Source: Pantoea sp. Lij88 (lineage in GTDB: Bacteria > Pseudomonadota > Gammaproteobacteria > Enterobacterales > Enterobacteriaceae). Taken from it: a DNA stretch of 64,000 nucleotides. A program made the position numbers and the translations under genes. Shown piece after piece: positions 1 to 9,555 of this stretch. The notes beneath the pieces were generated by a model. That model did no database searches and was not told the DNA's origin. It saw nothing but the letters and a program-made list of their open reading frames with translations. The DNA lies in the NCBI RefSeq assembly GCF_030062155.1, contig NZ_CP118269.1, forward strand, positions 2,232,001 through 2,296,000, given 5' to 3'. Positions within the stretch are counted from its first letter, which is position 1, and each line of letters starts with the position of its first letter.

Positions 1-640
1 CCCACTGCGCATCTTTGTCATAAGGCTGCCCCTGATTACGCCAGATCCAGGCATCCAGCAGCATATTGCCTGGCCCGGTATCAAATCCACGCACTGGCTG
101 ACCGGGGATCAGCACGGAAAGATTGGCGATGCCGCCAATATTCAGCACCATGCGACGTTCAGTGGCATCCATCAGCAGCGCCTGATGAAAGGCGGGCACC
201 AGCGGCGCGCCCTGCCCGCCCAGCGCCATGTCACGACGGCGGAAATCGCCCACCACGGTGACGCCAGTTGCGGCCACAATCTGGTTGTTATCGCCAATCT
301 GCAGCGTATTGGGTGCGTCACTCTGTGGCTCATGCCAGACGGTCTGACCATGACAGCCAATCGCCGTGATATCGCTGGCCTCCAGCGACTCGCGCTTCAT
401 TAATGTCACCACGGCCTCAGCAAACAGCTGGCCGAGGCGGGTATCGAGCTGGCCGAGCTGTGACAGCGTCAGGGATTGTCCCTGACACATCCCCAGAATC
501 GCCTGACGCAGTTCTGGTGGCATCGGATGGCAGTAGCTCGCCTGCTGGGCCACCATATTCTCATCAATGGCGGCCAGCACCACATCCACCCCATCCAGGC
601 TGGTGCCTGACATTACCCCGATATAGCGTCCTGATTTCAT
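1..640 (-). CDS. anmK: anhydro-N-acetylmuramic acid kinase (3' end missing)
   Basis: Phosphorylates 1,6-anhydro-MurNAc released from recycled murein, giving MurNAc-6-P in the cytoplasm. The first 213 codons are present; the family is about 370 residues, so the C-terminal part lies left of the window. The N-terminus [20 protein letters not shown] carries the family MSGTS phosphate-binding signature, and [11 protein letters not shown] and [21 protein letters not shown] follow as expected. Two ATGs (646 and 640) are in frame. I chose 640 because AAGGA then sits 6 nt upstream. It is divergent from slyB, as in E. coli. Confidence 0.96.
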   Translation of the reverse strand, partial: MKSGRYIGVMSGTSLDGVDVVLAAIDENMVAQQASYCHPMPPELRQAILGMCQGQSLTLSQLGQLDTRLGQLFAEAVVTLMKRESLEASDITAIGCHGQTVWHEPQSDAPNTLQIGDNNQIVAATGVTVVGDFRRRDMALGGQGAPLVPAFHQALLMDATERRMVLNIGGIANLSVLIPGQPVRGFDTGPGNMLLDAWIWRNQGQPYDKDAQW

Positions 641-922
641 AGCCATTCCTTACTTCCGGCGGGAAGTGCGATTCATCTGCGGCTAGCCTGACAAATAATG
701 ATCGCTAATTCTATGATTAAATTGTTTTTATCCAATCGTGCTCACCGATAACGCAACGGGACTATTTTTAATCCGCGATTGAATTATTGTTGATCCTGCA
801 TAGTCTATGCTTCGTTCAACCGTGTTTTATTCGGACAGGGATTAATTTGCCAGGTTTGTGTCTTATACTGAGTGCAGGATACAGCGGTAAACGTGGCGCC
901 TTCTCGACTAAAGGAGTTTCAA

Positions 923-1390
923 ATGATCAAGCGTGTAATTGTGGTCGCTCTGGCCGGTGCTATGCTGGCAGGTTGTAGCAATACCAGTACGCTGTCGGGT
1001 GATACCTACAGTGCCAGTGAAGCGAAACAGGTGCAGAGCGTGTCGTACGGTACCTTAGTCTCCGTTCGTCCGGTGAAAATCCAGGGCGGCGATGAGAGCA
1101 ACGTTATCGGTGCAATCGGTGGTGCGGTGCTGGGTGGCTTCCTGGGTAACACCATTGGTGGCGGTACCGGACGTAGCCTGGCGACAGCCGGTGGTGCAGT
1201 TCTGGGTGGCGTAGCCGGTCAGGGCGTACAGGGCGCAGTTAATAAAACAGATGGTGTTGAGCTGGAAATCCGCAAGGATGATGGCAACACCATCATGGTG
1301 GTTCAGAAACAGGACGCCTCGCGTTATTCCGTTGGCCAGCGTGTCGCGATGGCCTCTAACGGCAGCCAGGTGACGGTTTCACCTCGCTAA
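923..1390 (+). CDS. slyB: outer-membrane lipoprotein SlyB (glycine-zipper family)
   Basis: 155-residue lipoprotein. The signal peptide ends in lipobox LAGC with Cys17 as the acylated residue. The middle of the protein is a glycine-zipper segment (IGAIGGAVLGGFLGNTIGGG...) typical of the SlyB/Pcp/rickettsial 17 kDa surface antigen family, which supports outer-membrane integrity. In enterics slyB is a PhoP-responsive gene; I do not see a convincing PhoP box here. The start is set by AAGGAG 7 nt upstream of ATG 923. An earlier in-frame ATG at 872 would put 17 residues before the signal peptide and is rejected. A strong bidirectional terminator separates it from convergent slyA. Confidence 0.96.
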   Translation: MIKRVIVVALAGAMLAGCSNTSTLSGDTYSASEAKQVQSVSYGTLVSVRPVKIQGGDESNVIGAIGGAVLGGFLGNTIGGGTGRSLATAGGAVLGGVAGQGVQGAVNKTDGVELEIRKDDGNTIMVVQKQDASRYSVGQRVAMASNGSQVTVSPR

Positions 1391-1403
1391 CGCTGTAAAA
1401 CAA

Positions 1404-1433
1404 AAAACCGACGCCCTGGCGTCGGTTTTTTTA
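1404..1433. terminator. bidirectional terminator between slyB and slyA
   Basis: Stem AAACCGACGCC / GGCGTCGGTTT with a 2-3 nt loop, flanked by A-run and T-run. The T-run overlaps the stop codon of slyA, so it can end both convergent genes. Confidence 0.92.
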
Positions 1434-1868
1434 TTTCTCTTTGTTCTGAAGTTCGAGAATGTTTTTCTCAAGCCGGGCAATCAGCGTCACCATCTGACTG
1501 ATCTCTTCCCGACTGATGCCGGACAGAATGTCGTCCCGCGTTTCATCAATCACACTCTCAACCTGTTCGATAATCGGCTCCGCCTGCTGCGTCAGCTTAA
1601 TGCGCTTGGCACGACGATCGTTGGCGCAGGTCGAACGGGTAATGAGTCCTTTCTCTTCCAGCTGGTCCAGCGTGCGCACCAGCGACGGCTGTTCAATACC
1701 GATCGCCTTGGCTAACTGAATCTGCGACTGTTCGGGCGGCAGTTGATGAATATTGTGCAACGTCACCCAGTGAGTCTGAGTCAGCTCAAGCGGCTTGAGC
1801 CGCTGATCAATCAACGCGCGCCAGATGCGCACCAGGCGAGATAAATCCGTTCCGAGGGGCGTATCCAT
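1431..1868 (-). CDS. slyA: MarR-family transcriptional regulator SlyA
   Basis: 145-residue dimeric winged-helix regulator that, in Salmonella and E. coli, counteracts H-NS silencing and controls envelope and virulence genes. The sequence is nearly E. coli SlyA through the DNA-binding core: [20 protein letters not shown], then [22 protein letters not shown] (recognition helix and start of the wing) and [11 protein letters not shown] (wing). The C-terminal helix forms the dimer interface. It is convergent with slyB and divergent from the ydhIJK set. A palindromic TTAGCTTGCTAGCTA at 1884-1898, just upstream, resembles the known SlyA site and suggests autoregulation. Confidence 0.96.
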   Translation of the reverse strand: MDTPLGTDLSRLVRIWRALIDQRLKPLELTQTHWVTLHNIHQLPPEQSQIQLAKAIGIEQPSLVRTLDQLEEKGLITRSTCANDRRAKRIKLTQQAEPIIEQVESVIDETRDDILSGISREEISQMVTLIARLEKNILELQNKEK

Positions 1869-1883
1869 TTCATCTCCTTATAA

Positions 1884-1898
1884 TTAGCTTGCTAGCTA
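1884..1898. promoter_or_regulatory. probable SlyA operator
   Basis: TTAGCTTGCTAGCTA lies 16 nt upstream of the slyA start and resembles the described SlyA-preferred palindrome TTAGCAAGCTAA. It could serve slyA autoregulation and possibly the divergent ydhIJK genes. Assigned by similarity only. Confidence 0.6.
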
Positions 1899-2018
1899 TC
1901 AAGCCAGATTTTACACTATTCTGCGAGTTTACAGGACAAATTACAAATCCCCGACCAGGGCATGATAACGGGGCAGCGCTTCCACTCTGCCGTTTGGGTT
2001 AACGAAGGATGTTATCAC

Positions 2019-2255
2019 GTGCTCACTCCTGCTTTTTCAGGTGCGAATCCGCTGACCGATCTGGTCGTGGGCGCCTCACTGTTTTTCCCGCCGATATTCA
2101 AAGCGGTGATCCTCGGCTTCTTTTTCTGGCTGCTGATCCACCCGCTGGTGCGCGGCTGGATCTACTCCGGCGATGTCTGGCATCCCACCCTGTTTGATCT
2201 CTCCCTGTTTGTGCTGTGCGTTACCGCCGCACTCTGGCTCATCGGTCACGGATAA
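2019..2255 (+). CDS. ydhI: DUF1656 small inner-membrane protein YdhI
   Basis: 78-residue protein with two hydrophobic segments (about residues 15-37 and 52-75) around the conserved [18 protein letters not shown] stretch, typical of DUF1656 proteins encoded next to HlyD/FUSC efflux genes. The start is GTG 2019, preceded by AAGGA with a 10-nt gap. This gives exactly the length of E. coli YdhI. Five bases separate it from ydhJ, so it is the first gene of a ydhI-ydhJ-ydhK operon. Its individual role is unknown; by context it belongs to an aromatic-acid-type efflux complex (compare AaeX). Confidence 0.92.
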   Translation: MLTPAFSGANPLTDLVVGASLFFPPIFKAVILGFFFWLLIHPLVRGWIYSGDVWHPTLFDLSLFVLCVTAALWLIGHG

Positions 2256-2260
2256 TCGAT

Positions 2261-3118
2261 ATGAAATTTAACGCGGTAAAATATTTCTCAACGCTGATTG
2301 TCTTCGCCCTGGCGCTGCTGGCGGGCGTCTGGCTGTGGAACTACTACATGCAGTCGCCCTGGACCCGTGACGGGAAAGTGCGGGCAGAGCTGGTGGATAT
2401 CACGCCTCAGGTGTCGGGCCGGATTACGCAACTGAAGGTGAAAGACAATCAGTTTGTGCACAAGGGCGAGCTGCTGCTCACGCTGGACCCGGTGCCCTGG
2501 CAGATCGCGCTCGACAACGCCGCCGCCCAGCTCAGCAAAGCGCAGGCGGACATGGCGAAAGCGCAGCATGAATTTAACCGGCGCAGCAGCCTGCCGCGCA
2601 ACATCATCTCTGCCGAGGATCTTGATGCGGCACGCTTAAGCTTTGGCGCTGCCACCGCCAGCACCAAAGCCGCGCAGGCCGAGTGGGAACGGGCGCGCTG
2701 GAATCTGCAACAGACAACGCTGACCGCTCCGGCGGATGGCTGGATCACCAATCTGACGCTCCGTCCCGGTAACTATGCCACCGAGGGTTCACCTCTGTTT
2801 GCGCTGGTCGACAGCCACTCTTACTACGTTATGGGCTATTTCGAAGAGACCAAGCTGCGCCATATTCACCCAGGTGCGGCGGCGCAGGTGGTGCTCTACA
2901 GCAATGGTATGCGGCTGCAGGGCCAGGTGGACAGCATTGGCCGCGCCATCTATGACCAGAGCATTGAGACCGACAGCGGCCTGGTGCCCGATATCAAGCC
3001 CAACGTGCCCTGGGTGCGGCTGGCGCAGCGGGTGCCGGTGCGCATTCGCCTCGATTCGCTTCCGGCCGATGCCGATCTGGTCGCCGGCACCAGCTGTACC
3101 ATCACCATTCAGCCATGA
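2261..3118 (+). CDS. ydhJ: HlyD-family membrane fusion protein YdhJ
   Basis: 285-residue periplasmic adaptor. One N-terminal membrane anchor (about residues 8-27) is followed by a biotinyl-lipoyl-like half motif ([19 protein letters not shown]), a coiled-coil hairpin, and the second lipoyl half ([20 protein letters not shown]), then beta-barrel domains. It should link the FUSC pump YdhK to the outer membrane. ATG 2261 gives the E. coli length; upstream in-frame codons overlap ydhI and are rejected. Its stop overlaps the ydhK start in ATGA, indicating translational coupling. Confidence 0.95.
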   Translation: MKFNAVKYFSTLIVFALALLAGVWLWNYYMQSPWTRDGKVRAELVDITPQVSGRITQLKVKDNQFVHKGELLLTLDPVPWQIALDNAAAQLSKAQADMAKAQHEFNRRSSLPRNIISAEDLDAARLSFGAATASTKAAQAEWERARWNLQQTTLTAPADGWITNLTLRPGNYATEGSPLFALVDSHSYYVMGYFEETKLRHIHPGAAAQVVLYSNGMRLQGQVDSIGRAIYDQSIETDSGLVPDIKPNVPWVRLAQRVPVRIRLDSLPADADLVAGTSCTITIQP

Positions 3119-5115
3119 ATTTTCAGTGGCTGGCCTGGGATCAACTGCCCTGGATTAAGGCGAACGCCGGTCAGTGGCGCTATGCGTTGCGTAACGCGAT
3201 TGCCATGTGTCTGGCACTGAGCATCGCCTATGGGCTGGATCTTGATGAACCCTACTGGGCGATGACCTCTGCCGCCGTGATCAGCTTTCCCACCGTCGGG
3301 GGCGCGATCAGTAAAAGTCTGGGCCGCATCGTGGGCAGTCTGCTGGGGGCGAGCGCCGCGCTGCTGATTGCCGGACACACCCTGAATGAACCCTGGCTGT
3401 TTACCTTTGCGATTGCCGGCTGGCTGGCGCTCTGCACCGGCATTTCAAACCACTACCAGAACAACGTCGCCTATGCGTTTTCGCTGGCGGGTTACACCGC
3501 CGCCATCATCGCCTTTAGCAGCGTCAATATCACCGACATCACCTCGCTGTGGACCATCGCCCAGGCTCGCGTCTGCGAAGTGATCTCCGGCATCCTCTGC
3601 GCCGGATTGATGATGATGGTGCTGCCGAGCACCTCCGACGGCGAGACGCTGATCACCTCACTGAAGCAGATGCACGCCCGCTTGCTGGAACATGCGGTGT
3701 TACTACTGCAGCCCTCGGCCAGCGAGACTATTCGTGTCGCGCATGAAAACGTCATCAGCCAGATCCTGACCATGAATCTGCTGCGGATTCAGGCCTTCTG
3801 GAGCCACTACCGCTTTCGCCGACAGAATAACGTCCTGAACTATGTGCTGCATCAGCAGCTGCGACTCACCAGCGTGCTCTCCAGCCTGCGCCGCATGTTG
3901 CTGAACTGGCCCGATGCGCCAGAGGCGCTGTTTGAGGCGCTGCAGCTCCTGCTGGCTGAGCTGGCGAAACCGGCGTGCGATAAATACCGTCTGGCGCAAA
4001 TCCTGCGCAGCGTGACACCTGCGGCGGATGGCGACTACCGGCAGCGTGCCTTTTGTCAGCGCCTGCGCTACTTCTGCTGGATGTACCTCAACGTGCTGCG
4101 CTGGATCCGCCTGCTGGATCGCGCCGATGCCGATACCCGCTTTCAGCCACCGCCGGTTCCGGCGCTGGCGCGCGACAGTGACAGTGCCGAAGCGGGCTGG
4201 AGCGCCCTGCGCACCTTCTGCGTGATCGTGCTGGGCTGCGCCTTCTGGATCAACACACAATGGTCTTCCGGGGCTTCCGCGCTCACCTTAACCGCCATTG
4301 CCTGCGTGCTATACGCCTCCGTGCCCTCACCCGGCGGCAGCGTCACGCTGCTGCTGAAAACGCTGCTGTGGCTGTTTGCGTTCAGCTTTGTGATGAAATT
4401 TGGCCTGATGGTGCAGATCAGCCAGCTGTGGCAGTTTTTACTGTTTCTGTTCCCGCTGCTGGTGACGCTGCAACTCTTCAAGCTGCAGCAGAAACAGCGC
4501 GCCGGGATGTGGGGACAGTTCATCGTCTTTATGGGATCGTTTATTGCGGTGACCAATCCGCCCAGCTGGGATTATCAGGACTTCTTTAACGATAACATCG
4601 CCAAAGTCTGCGGGGTGCTGCTCGCCTGGCTGGCGTTCCAGATTCTGCGGCCCAGTTCCGATGCACGGCGCAGCCGACGGCATATCCGGGCGCTGCGGCT
4701 GGCCTTTCTCGACCAGCTGCGGCAACGGCCCCGGCTCAGCGAGAGCCGCTTTGAATCACAGATTTATCACCGCATCAGCCAGCTCAGTCACAGCCGGGAT
4801 GAGCAGGCGCGCGTCTGGCTACTCCGCTGGGGCGTGGTGCTGCTCAACTGCTCGCATATCGTCTGGCAACTGCGTGAGTGGCGTGCAGGTTCGGCAGCGC
4901 TGATGGGGTTTCGCGACAACAGCCTGCAAAATTTACAGCAAATTATCAGCAGCCGCGGCGTGCGCCACAGCTCGCTGGATCAGATGCTGACGGAACTGGA
5001 AGAGACCATCGCCGCATTGCTGGCGCTGGAAAACACTGAGGCCAGCGAACTGGCGGGGATTATCTGGCGATTACGCTGTTCGCTGGCACAGCTGAAGCAG
5101 GCGGTGCCAGAGTAA
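3115..5115 (+). CDS. ydhK: FUSC/PET-type inner-membrane efflux subunit YdhK
   Basis: 666-residue membrane protein of the aromatic acid exporter / fusaric acid resistance (FUSC) family. Two clusters of membrane helices (roughly residues 20-170 and 370-500) are separated by and followed by long soluble segments, the standard AaeB layout. With YdhI and YdhJ it should form a tripartite efflux system in the inner membrane; the substrate is not established. Start overlaps the ydhJ stop (ATGA). Its stop abuts the stop of the convergent lipoprotein gene with no space between them and no obvious terminator. Confidence 0.95.
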   Translation: MNFQWLAWDQLPWIKANAGQWRYALRNAIAMCLALSIAYGLDLDEPYWAMTSAAVISFPTVGGAISKSLGRIVGSLLGASAALLIAGHTLNEPWLFTFAIAGWLALCTGISNHYQNNVAYAFSLAGYTAAIIAFSSVNITDITSLWTIAQARVCEVISGILCAGLMMMVLPSTSDGETLITSLKQMHARLLEHAVLLLQPSASETIRVAHENVISQILTMNLLRIQAFWSHYRFRRQNNVLNYVLHQQLRLTSVLSSLRRMLLNWPDAPEALFEALQLLLAELAKPACDKYRLAQILRSVTPAADGDYRQRAFCQRLRYFCWMYLNVLRWIRLLDRADADTRFQPPPVPALARDSDSAEAGWSALRTFCVIVLGCAFWINTQWSSGASALTLTAIACVLYASVPSPGGSVTLLLKTLLWLFAFSFVMKFGLMVQISQLWQFLLFLFPLLVTLQLFKLQQKQRAGMWGQFIVFMGSFIAVTNPPSWDYQDFFNDNIAKVCGVLLAWLAFQILRPSSDARRSRRHIRALRLAFLDQLRQRPRLSESRFESQIYHRISQLSHSRDEQARVWLLRWGVVLLNCSHIVWQLREWRAGSAALMGFRDNSLQNLQQIISSRGVRHSSLDQMLTELEETIAALLALENTEASELAGIIWRLRCSLAQLKQAVPE

Positions 5116-5583
5116 TCACTGGCAATATTGCTGCTGTTGCCGGTTAAAATCATCCTGCAGCTGTTGCAGCGTTTTATGGCCTTCGAAGCGGGTTTTATCC
5201 ATTTCGGTCATCGGTTCGATCACCAGCGCTTTCTCATCGGGTGAGAAGATAAAGCGGCGCGTCAGCTCCGTGCCGGTAAAACTTTGACCGTGAATCCCCC
5301 CGCACACCATGGTCATGGCGTGGCGATAGATAGTGCTATCCGTGAAATTGGTTTCGGTGGCGCTGCGAAAGACCTGATCACAACCCTGCGCTTCCAGCTT
5401 GTGCACCATGTTGCGGCTCAGCCATTCACGGCCTTTGGCGATCTTTTCACAGGTGACACGCATCGGACTGGTATCAATGGTGCGCTGAAGTTCGCGTCCG
5501 GTTTCGGTAACCAGTTGCGTATCATTGGGTTTATCGCATCCCACCAGCAGCAGACACAGCAGTAATGCGCCCTTGAATTTCAT
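5116..5583 (-). CDS. putative lipoprotein, function unknown
   Basis: 155 residues. A lipoprotein signal peptide ends in LLVGC (Cys16 acylated), then come about 139 residues with four more cysteines (45, 68, 94, 154), enough for two disulfides. The C-terminus is Gln-rich (DDFNRQQQQYCQ). I do not recognise a characterised family. The gene sits between ydhK and sodC, where E. coli K-12 has no gene as I recall it. Transcription is toward ydhK, and the two stop codons are directly adjacent. The lipobox, cysteine spacing and clean coding frame make a real gene likely; the periplasmic or outer-membrane location is inferred. Confidence 0.85.
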   Translation of the reverse strand: MKFKGALLLCLLLVGCDKPNDTQLVTETGRELQRTIDTSPMRVTCEKIAKGREWLSRNMVHKLEAQGCDQVFRSATETNFTDSTIYRHAMTMVCGGIHGQSFTGTELTRRFIFSPDEKALVIEPMTEMDKTRFEGHKTLQQLQDDFNRQQQQYCQ

Positions 5584-5680
5584 TTTCCTGCTCCTTCCCC
5601 ATCACGCTTTCTTACCTGAATCAATATCATAGGGGGGAAATGTCAGGGATGGTACAACAATTCATAAACAGTCAGGAGAA

Positions 5681-5708
5681 AAGCGGGCGGCCACTGCCTG
5701 CCGCCCGG
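5681..5708 (-). terminator. sodC terminator
   Basis: On the minus strand CGGGCGGC...GCCGCCCG forms a GC-rich stem with a short loop, followed by CTTTTC, starting just after the sodC stop. Confidence 0.8.
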
Positions 5709-5712
5709 ACAC

Positions 5713-6231
5713 TCAGATTACACCGCAGGCATAACGCGCCCCGCCACCGCCCAGCGGCTGAGGATGGTCGGCATGATTATCCCCGCCGACATGCACCATC
5801 AGCGCTTTGCCTTTAATCTCTTTTAATGATTTCAGACGCGGTGCCAGCACCGGATAGGTGGCTTTGCCCTGGTCATCAACATAGACCGCAGGCAGGTCGC
5901 CCAGGTGTCCCTCAGCATACGGCCCCAGATGTTTGCCGCTATTGGCCGGATCAAGGTGGCCTCCGGCCGCACCGGCGGCGACCACTTTCCCACCAGATTC
6001 GCCAGGTTCACAGCTGCCTTTGGCATGGACATGGAAACCATGAATGCCCGGCTGAAGCCCCTGCAGATCCGGCGTGAACTCCAGACCATACTGTGTCTCA
6101 TCAATTTTTACGGTGCCCAGTGATTTCCCGATCCCTTCAGCGGTAACCTGATGGATCGTAACCTGCTCGCTGGCAGCCTGAGCTGAACCGCAGGCGATCA
6201 GGGCGAATAGCGCAACTGCTTTCATTTTCAT
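5713..6231 (-). CDS. sodC: periplasmic Cu/Zn superoxide dismutase
   Basis: 172 residues with a Sec signal peptide (cleavage after AQA, about residue 19). Converts periplasmic superoxide to H2O2 and O2. The metal ligands are visible: His67 and His69 in GFHVHA, His92 in GGHLDP, His101, His109 and Asp112 (EGHLGDLP), and His147 in MVHVGGDNHAD. Cys74 and Cys169 are placed for the structural disulfide. GGAG lies 5 nt before the ATG at 6231. It shares strand with ydhF, as in E. coli, but an extra lipoprotein gene separates it from ydhK. Confidence 0.97.
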   Translation of the reverse strand: MKMKAVALFALIACGSAQAASEQVTIHQVTAEGIGKSLGTVKIDETQYGLEFTPDLQGLQPGIHGFHVHAKGSCEPGESGGKVVAAGAAGGHLDPANSGKHLGPYAEGHLGDLPAVYVDDQGKATYPVLAPRLKSLKEIKGKALMVHVGGDNHADHPQPLGGGGARYACGVI

Positions 6232-6315
6232 GGTGACTCCGTTTGCATCCCAGGGTTTGAGATAAGTCTGGTCGCTGTTGCGCTATTTTGCCGGAGATTG
6301 ACGCAGTTTTACGCT

Positions 6316-7212
6316 TCAGGGCACATCAAAGCCCAGCGCCGCCTTGCGAATGCGGAACCACTGCTGACGTGTCAGGATTAAGTTCAGCGCGCTGGCAGCT
6401 TCGCTGACCCGAGCCGTTTTACCCGAGCCGATGATTGGCAGCGGGCGTGACGGCAGCATCAGTATCCAGGCGTAGACCACCTGTTCCAGGCTGGAGGCGC
6501 CGGTTTCCTGCCGCACCGCTTCCAGTTCGTTTCGCAGCGGCTGGAAATGCGGATCGTTAAACAGGCGGCCGCCCCCGAGGCAGGACCAGGCCATTGGACG
6601 AATACGCAGTTGCTGACACTGATCCAGCGATCCATCCAGCAGCACGCTTTGCTGCACCGGTGAGATCTCCAGCTGATTCGTCACCAGCGAGAACGGCAGA
6701 CGGGATTGCAGCAGGGAAAACTGGGATGGGGTGAAGTTGGAGACGCCAAAATGCAGAACCTTGCCGCTCTGATGCAGTGCCATAAAGGCTTCAGCCACCT
6801 CGTCAGCCGCCATCAGCGGATCGGGACGGTGGATCAGCAGCAGGTCGAGACGATCGGTGTGGAAATGACGCAGCGAGTTTTCAGCGCTCTGCAGGATATG
6901 GCTTTTATCCGTGATGTAGTGACCAATCTGATGTTCAGGCCGGGCGCGCGTGGCGATGCCGCATTTGGTCACAATCTGCAGCTGGTCGCGCAGGCCGGGT
7001 GCCAGTTTCAGCGCCTCACCAAATGCCGCCTCACACTGGTAGTCACCATAGATATCCGCATGGTCAACGGTGGTAATGCCAAGCCTGAGATGATGCTCAA
7101 TAAACGCGACCCGCTCCTGAGGCGACATGCCCCACTCCATCAGACGCCAGTACCCCATAACCAGCGGTGAAAAATCGGGCCCCTGTGAAGCGATGGCTTG
7201 CGGTTCTAACAT
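6316..7212 (-). CDS. ydhF: aldo-keto reductase YdhF
   Basis: 298-residue (beta/alpha)8 NADPH-dependent oxidoreductase of the AKR superfamily; the physiological substrate is not known. Recognisable elements are VDHADIYGDYQCEAAFGEAL (catalytic Asp and Tyr region), IVTKCGI (catalytic Lys), LLIHRPDPL (catalytic His), GVSNFTPSQ and PIIGSGK (cofactor phosphate pocket). Length and sequence match E. coli YdhF end to end, including the C-terminal RIRKAALGFDVP. It is followed by sodC on the same strand. Confidence 0.95.
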   Translation of the reverse strand: MLEPQAIASQGPDFSPLVMGYWRLMEWGMSPQERVAFIEHHLRLGITTVDHADIYGDYQCEAAFGEALKLAPGLRDQLQIVTKCGIATRARPEHQIGHYITDKSHILQSAENSLRHFHTDRLDLLLIHRPDPLMAADEVAEAFMALHQSGKVLHFGVSNFTPSQFSLLQSRLPFSLVTNQLEISPVQQSVLLDGSLDQCQQLRIRPMAWSCLGGGRLFNDPHFQPLRNELEAVRQETGASSLEQVVYAWILMLPSRPLPIIGSGKTARVSEAASALNLILTRQQWFRIRKAALGFDVP

Positions 7213-7280
7213 GACGTTCTCCCTGTTGCGCGTGGGCTGTAATTAATGTGTCAGAGAGTATAACGGAAAGCGTAAAGTCG

Positions 7281-7520
7281 TCAGAATAACTCCGGCTGCT
7301 GGGGTTCGGGCGGCTCCTCGCCTTTCTGCTGCCGTTGCAGTCGCTGACGACGTTGCTGACAAAGACGTATTACCTCGCGCTTCTGCGCATCGCTGAAGCG
7401 CAGCCAGTTGAACCGCTCATCGCGGCTGCGTAAACATCCCAGGCAATAGCCGCGCGCATCAGTCTGGCAGATGCCGCGACAGGGGCTGGGAACCGGGAAA
7501 AACTCAAGCTGCTCGGCCAC
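7281..7520 (-). CDS. ydhL: DUF1289 protein YdhL
   Basis: 79-residue protein with four conserved cysteines in CRGICQTDARGYCLGC, the DUF1289 signature and a likely metal-binding knuckle; cellular role unknown. The start is GTG 7520 (VAEQLEFF), with GGAG 5 nt upstream, which equals the length of E. coli YdhL. An upstream in-frame ATG at 7553 lacks a ribosome site. The C-terminus is basic and then acidic/proline-rich. It is divergent from nemR. Confidence 0.88.
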   Translation of the reverse strand: MAEQLEFFPVPSPCRGICQTDARGYCLGCLRSRDERFNWLRFSDAQKREVIRLCQQRRQRLQRQQKGEEPPEPQQPELF

Positions 7521-7664
7521 CACGTCTCCGGATTCACAGAATAAACAGTCCATTAAAAAGCGTAGCCTGGTTGTGCAGGAAGTAAGCCCTGCGCGGTCAG
7601 AATTAACCTTTTCTTTCCTAGAGAGGTGAACACTCTGTGCCAAATGCACGGTGCAGCGTTGCAT

Positions 7665-7680
7665 TAGACCGACTGGTCTA
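7665..7680. promoter_or_regulatory. NemR operator upstream of nemR
   Basis: Perfect palindrome TAGACCGACTGGTCTA, 14 nt upstream of the nemR start. It agrees with the NemR box described for E. coli, so nemR is expected to autoregulate here. Confidence 0.88.
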
Positions 7681-7694
7681 CTAATCTCACTGCC

Positions 7695-8291
7695 ATGAAT
7701 AAGACGCTACAACGCAATGAAACCCGCGAACACCTGCTCCAGACAGGTGAGCAGCTCTGCCTGCAACGCGGCTTTACCGGAATGGGCCTCAGCGAACTGC
7801 TGACGCAGGCGGCGGTGCCGAAAGGCTCCTTCTACTACTACTTCCGCTCTAAAGAGGCGTTTGGCGTGGCGTTACTGGAACGCTACTTTGCACGTTACCT
7901 GCAGGATGTGGAGTTACAGCTTAACCAGACCAGCGGCACGCCGCGTGAGCGTCTGCTTAATCACTTTCGTGCTGCCGTTGAGCTGTTTGTGCAGCAGGGC
8001 CATATCGTTGGCTGTCTGGGCGTTAAAGTCTCTGCTGAGGTGTGCGATCTCTCTGAGCCGATGCGTGATGCACTGCAGCAGGGTGCAGGGAAGATTACCG
8101 CGCTCTACGCCCGGACGCTGATCGCCGCCGGGCAGCAGGAGTCGCTGAGTCTGCCGCAGCCTCCCGCGCAGATGGCGGAATTGCTGTCGCTGCTGTGGCT
8201 TGGTGCGAGCCTGCAGAGCAAAATTTCCCGCGAGGCGCAGCCGCTGCGTCTGGCATTGAGTACCATCGAACAGTGGCTTAAAAGCCACTGA
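7695..8291 (+). CDS. nemR: TetR-family electrophile-responsive repressor NemR
   Basis: 198-residue repressor of nemA and gloA that releases DNA when oxidised by hypochlorous acid or alkylated by quinones and glyoxals. The N-terminal helix-turn-helix runs about residues 10-55 (GFTGMGLSELLTQAAVPKGS). Cys107 in IVGCLGVK aligns with the redox cysteine 106 of E. coli NemR, and Lys176 in LQSKISRE aligns with Lys175, which makes a reversible sulfenamide with it; both are kept. A second Cys117 is also conserved. It lies upstream of nemA and gloA on the same strand, with operators on both sides. Confidence 0.95.
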   Translation: MNKTLQRNETREHLLQTGEQLCLQRGFTGMGLSELLTQAAVPKGSFYYYFRSKEAFGVALLERYFARYLQDVELQLNQTSGTPRERLLNHFRAAVELFVQQGHIVGCLGVKVSAEVCDLSEPMRDALQQGAGKITALYARTLIAAGQQESLSLPQPPAQMAELLSLLWLGASLQSKISREAQPLRLALSTIEQWLKSH

Positions 8292-8310
8292 TTTTTAAAA
8301 AACGTGTTTG

Positions 8311-8325
8311 TAGACGACTGGTCTA
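8311..8325. promoter_or_regulatory. second NemR-like operator between nemR and nemA
   Basis: TAGACGACTGGTCTA repeats the nemR box except that one C of the left half is missing, which makes a 15-nt odd palindrome. It lies 17 nt upstream of nemA, which suggests direct control of nemA-gloA in addition to read-through from nemR. Confidence 0.72.
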
Positions 8326-8341
8326 CTAATCAGGAGCTATT

Positions 8342-9439
8342 ATGGCGAGTACCCAGCTGTTTCGTCCGCTGAAAGTCGGCGCAATTACCGTCCCAAACCG
8401 CGTATTCATGGCCCCGCTGACCCGTCTGCGCAGCATTGAGCCAGGCGATATCCCGACCCCGATGATGGCGGAATATTACCGTCAGCGCGCCAGCGCCGGT
8501 CTGATCATCACCGAAGCGACCCAGATCTCTTTCCAGGCGAAAGGCTATGCCGGTGCGCCAGGCTTACATACGCAGCCACAGATTGCAGCGTGGAAAGTGA
8601 TTAACGAAGGCGTGCATCAGGCGGGCGGTCACACCGCCGTACAGTTATGGCACACCGGTCGTATCTCTCATAACAGCGTGCAGCCGGAAGGCAAAGCACC
8701 GGTCGCCCCCTCGGCGATTGCCGCTGGCACCCGCACTTCACTGCGTGCTGAAGATGGCAGCGTCTACCGCGAAGATACCTCAGTACCGCGTGAACTGACG
8801 GTGCCAGAAATCAAGCAGATCGTGGCCGATTTTGGTCAGGCTGCGGCCAACGCGCGTGAAGCGGACTTTGATCTGCTTGAACTGCACTCCGCACACGGTT
8901 ATCTGATGCACCAGTTCCTGGCGCCGGGTTCAAACCAGCGTACCGACGAATATGGCGGCAGCATCGAAAAGCGCGGTCGCTTTGCACTCGAAGTGGTTGA
9001 TGCAGTGATCGCTAACTGGTCAGCCGATCGTATTGGTATTCGCGTCTCGCCTATCGGCAGCTTCCAGAATCTGGACAACGGTCCGGACGAAGAAGAAGCG
9101 GCGCTGTGGTACATCGGCGAGCTGGCAAAACGCAACATCGCCTATCTGCACCTTTCAGAGCCAGACTGGGCCGGCGGTCAGCCTTACACCGACGCCTTCC
9201 GTCAGAAAGTGCGTGATCTGTTCCCGGGAGCCATCATTGGTGCCGGTGCCTATACCGTTGAGAAAGCGGATGATCTGATCGGTCGCGGTCTGATCGATGC
9301 GGTTGCGTTTGGTCGTGATTACATTGCTAACCCGGATCTGGTTGAGCGTCTGCAGCAGGATGCCCCACTCAATCCACAGCGTCCGGAAAGCTTCTACGGC
9401 GGCGGCGCTGAAGGGTATATCGACTACCCGACGCTGTAA
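8342..9439 (+). CDS. nemA: N-ethylmaleimide reductase (Old Yellow Enzyme)
   Basis: 365-residue FMN flavoprotein that reduces activated alkenes, N-ethylmaleimide and nitro compounds with NADPH. OYE landmarks are PLTRLRS (flavin site near the N-terminus), [10 protein letters not shown], and the substrate-binding [12 protein letters not shown] with the conserved His-x2-His arrangement, followed by [11 protein letters not shown]-terminal [13 protein letters not shown] closes the FMN phosphate site. AGGAG lies 6 nt before the ATG. Second gene of nemR-nemA-gloA. Confidence 0.97.
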   Translation: MASTQLFRPLKVGAITVPNRVFMAPLTRLRSIEPGDIPTPMMAEYYRQRASAGLIITEATQISFQAKGYAGAPGLHTQPQIAAWKVINEGVHQAGGHTAVQLWHTGRISHNSVQPEGKAPVAPSAIAAGTRTSLRAEDGSVYREDTSVPRELTVPEIKQIVADFGQAAANAREADFDLLELHSAHGYLMHQFLAPGSNQRTDEYGGSIEKRGRFALEVVDAVIANWSADRIGIRVSPIGSFQNLDNGPDEEEAALWYIGELAKRNIAYLHLSEPDWAGGQPYTDAFRQKVRDLFPGAIIGAGAYTVEKADDLIGRGLIDAVAFGRDYIANPDLVERLQQDAPLNPQRPESFYGGGAEGYIDYPTL

Positions 9440-9447
9440 CCGTTTTG

Positions 9448-9476
9448 GGCTGCCGTCCGGGATGATGGCGGCAGCC
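9448..9476 (+). terminator. hairpin after nemA, weak terminator
   Basis: GGCTGCCG / CGGCAGCC stem just downstream of the nemA stop with a 13-nt loop and only ATTATTC after it. Partial termination or mRNA stabilisation between nemA and gloA is possible. Confidence 0.4.
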
Positions 9477-9555
9477 ATTATTCAATGGCGATTTTCATCG
9501 CTATACTTATCGCCTGGGTCATCCGGCGATGGCGTTTTATTTCAAAGAGGATGTT

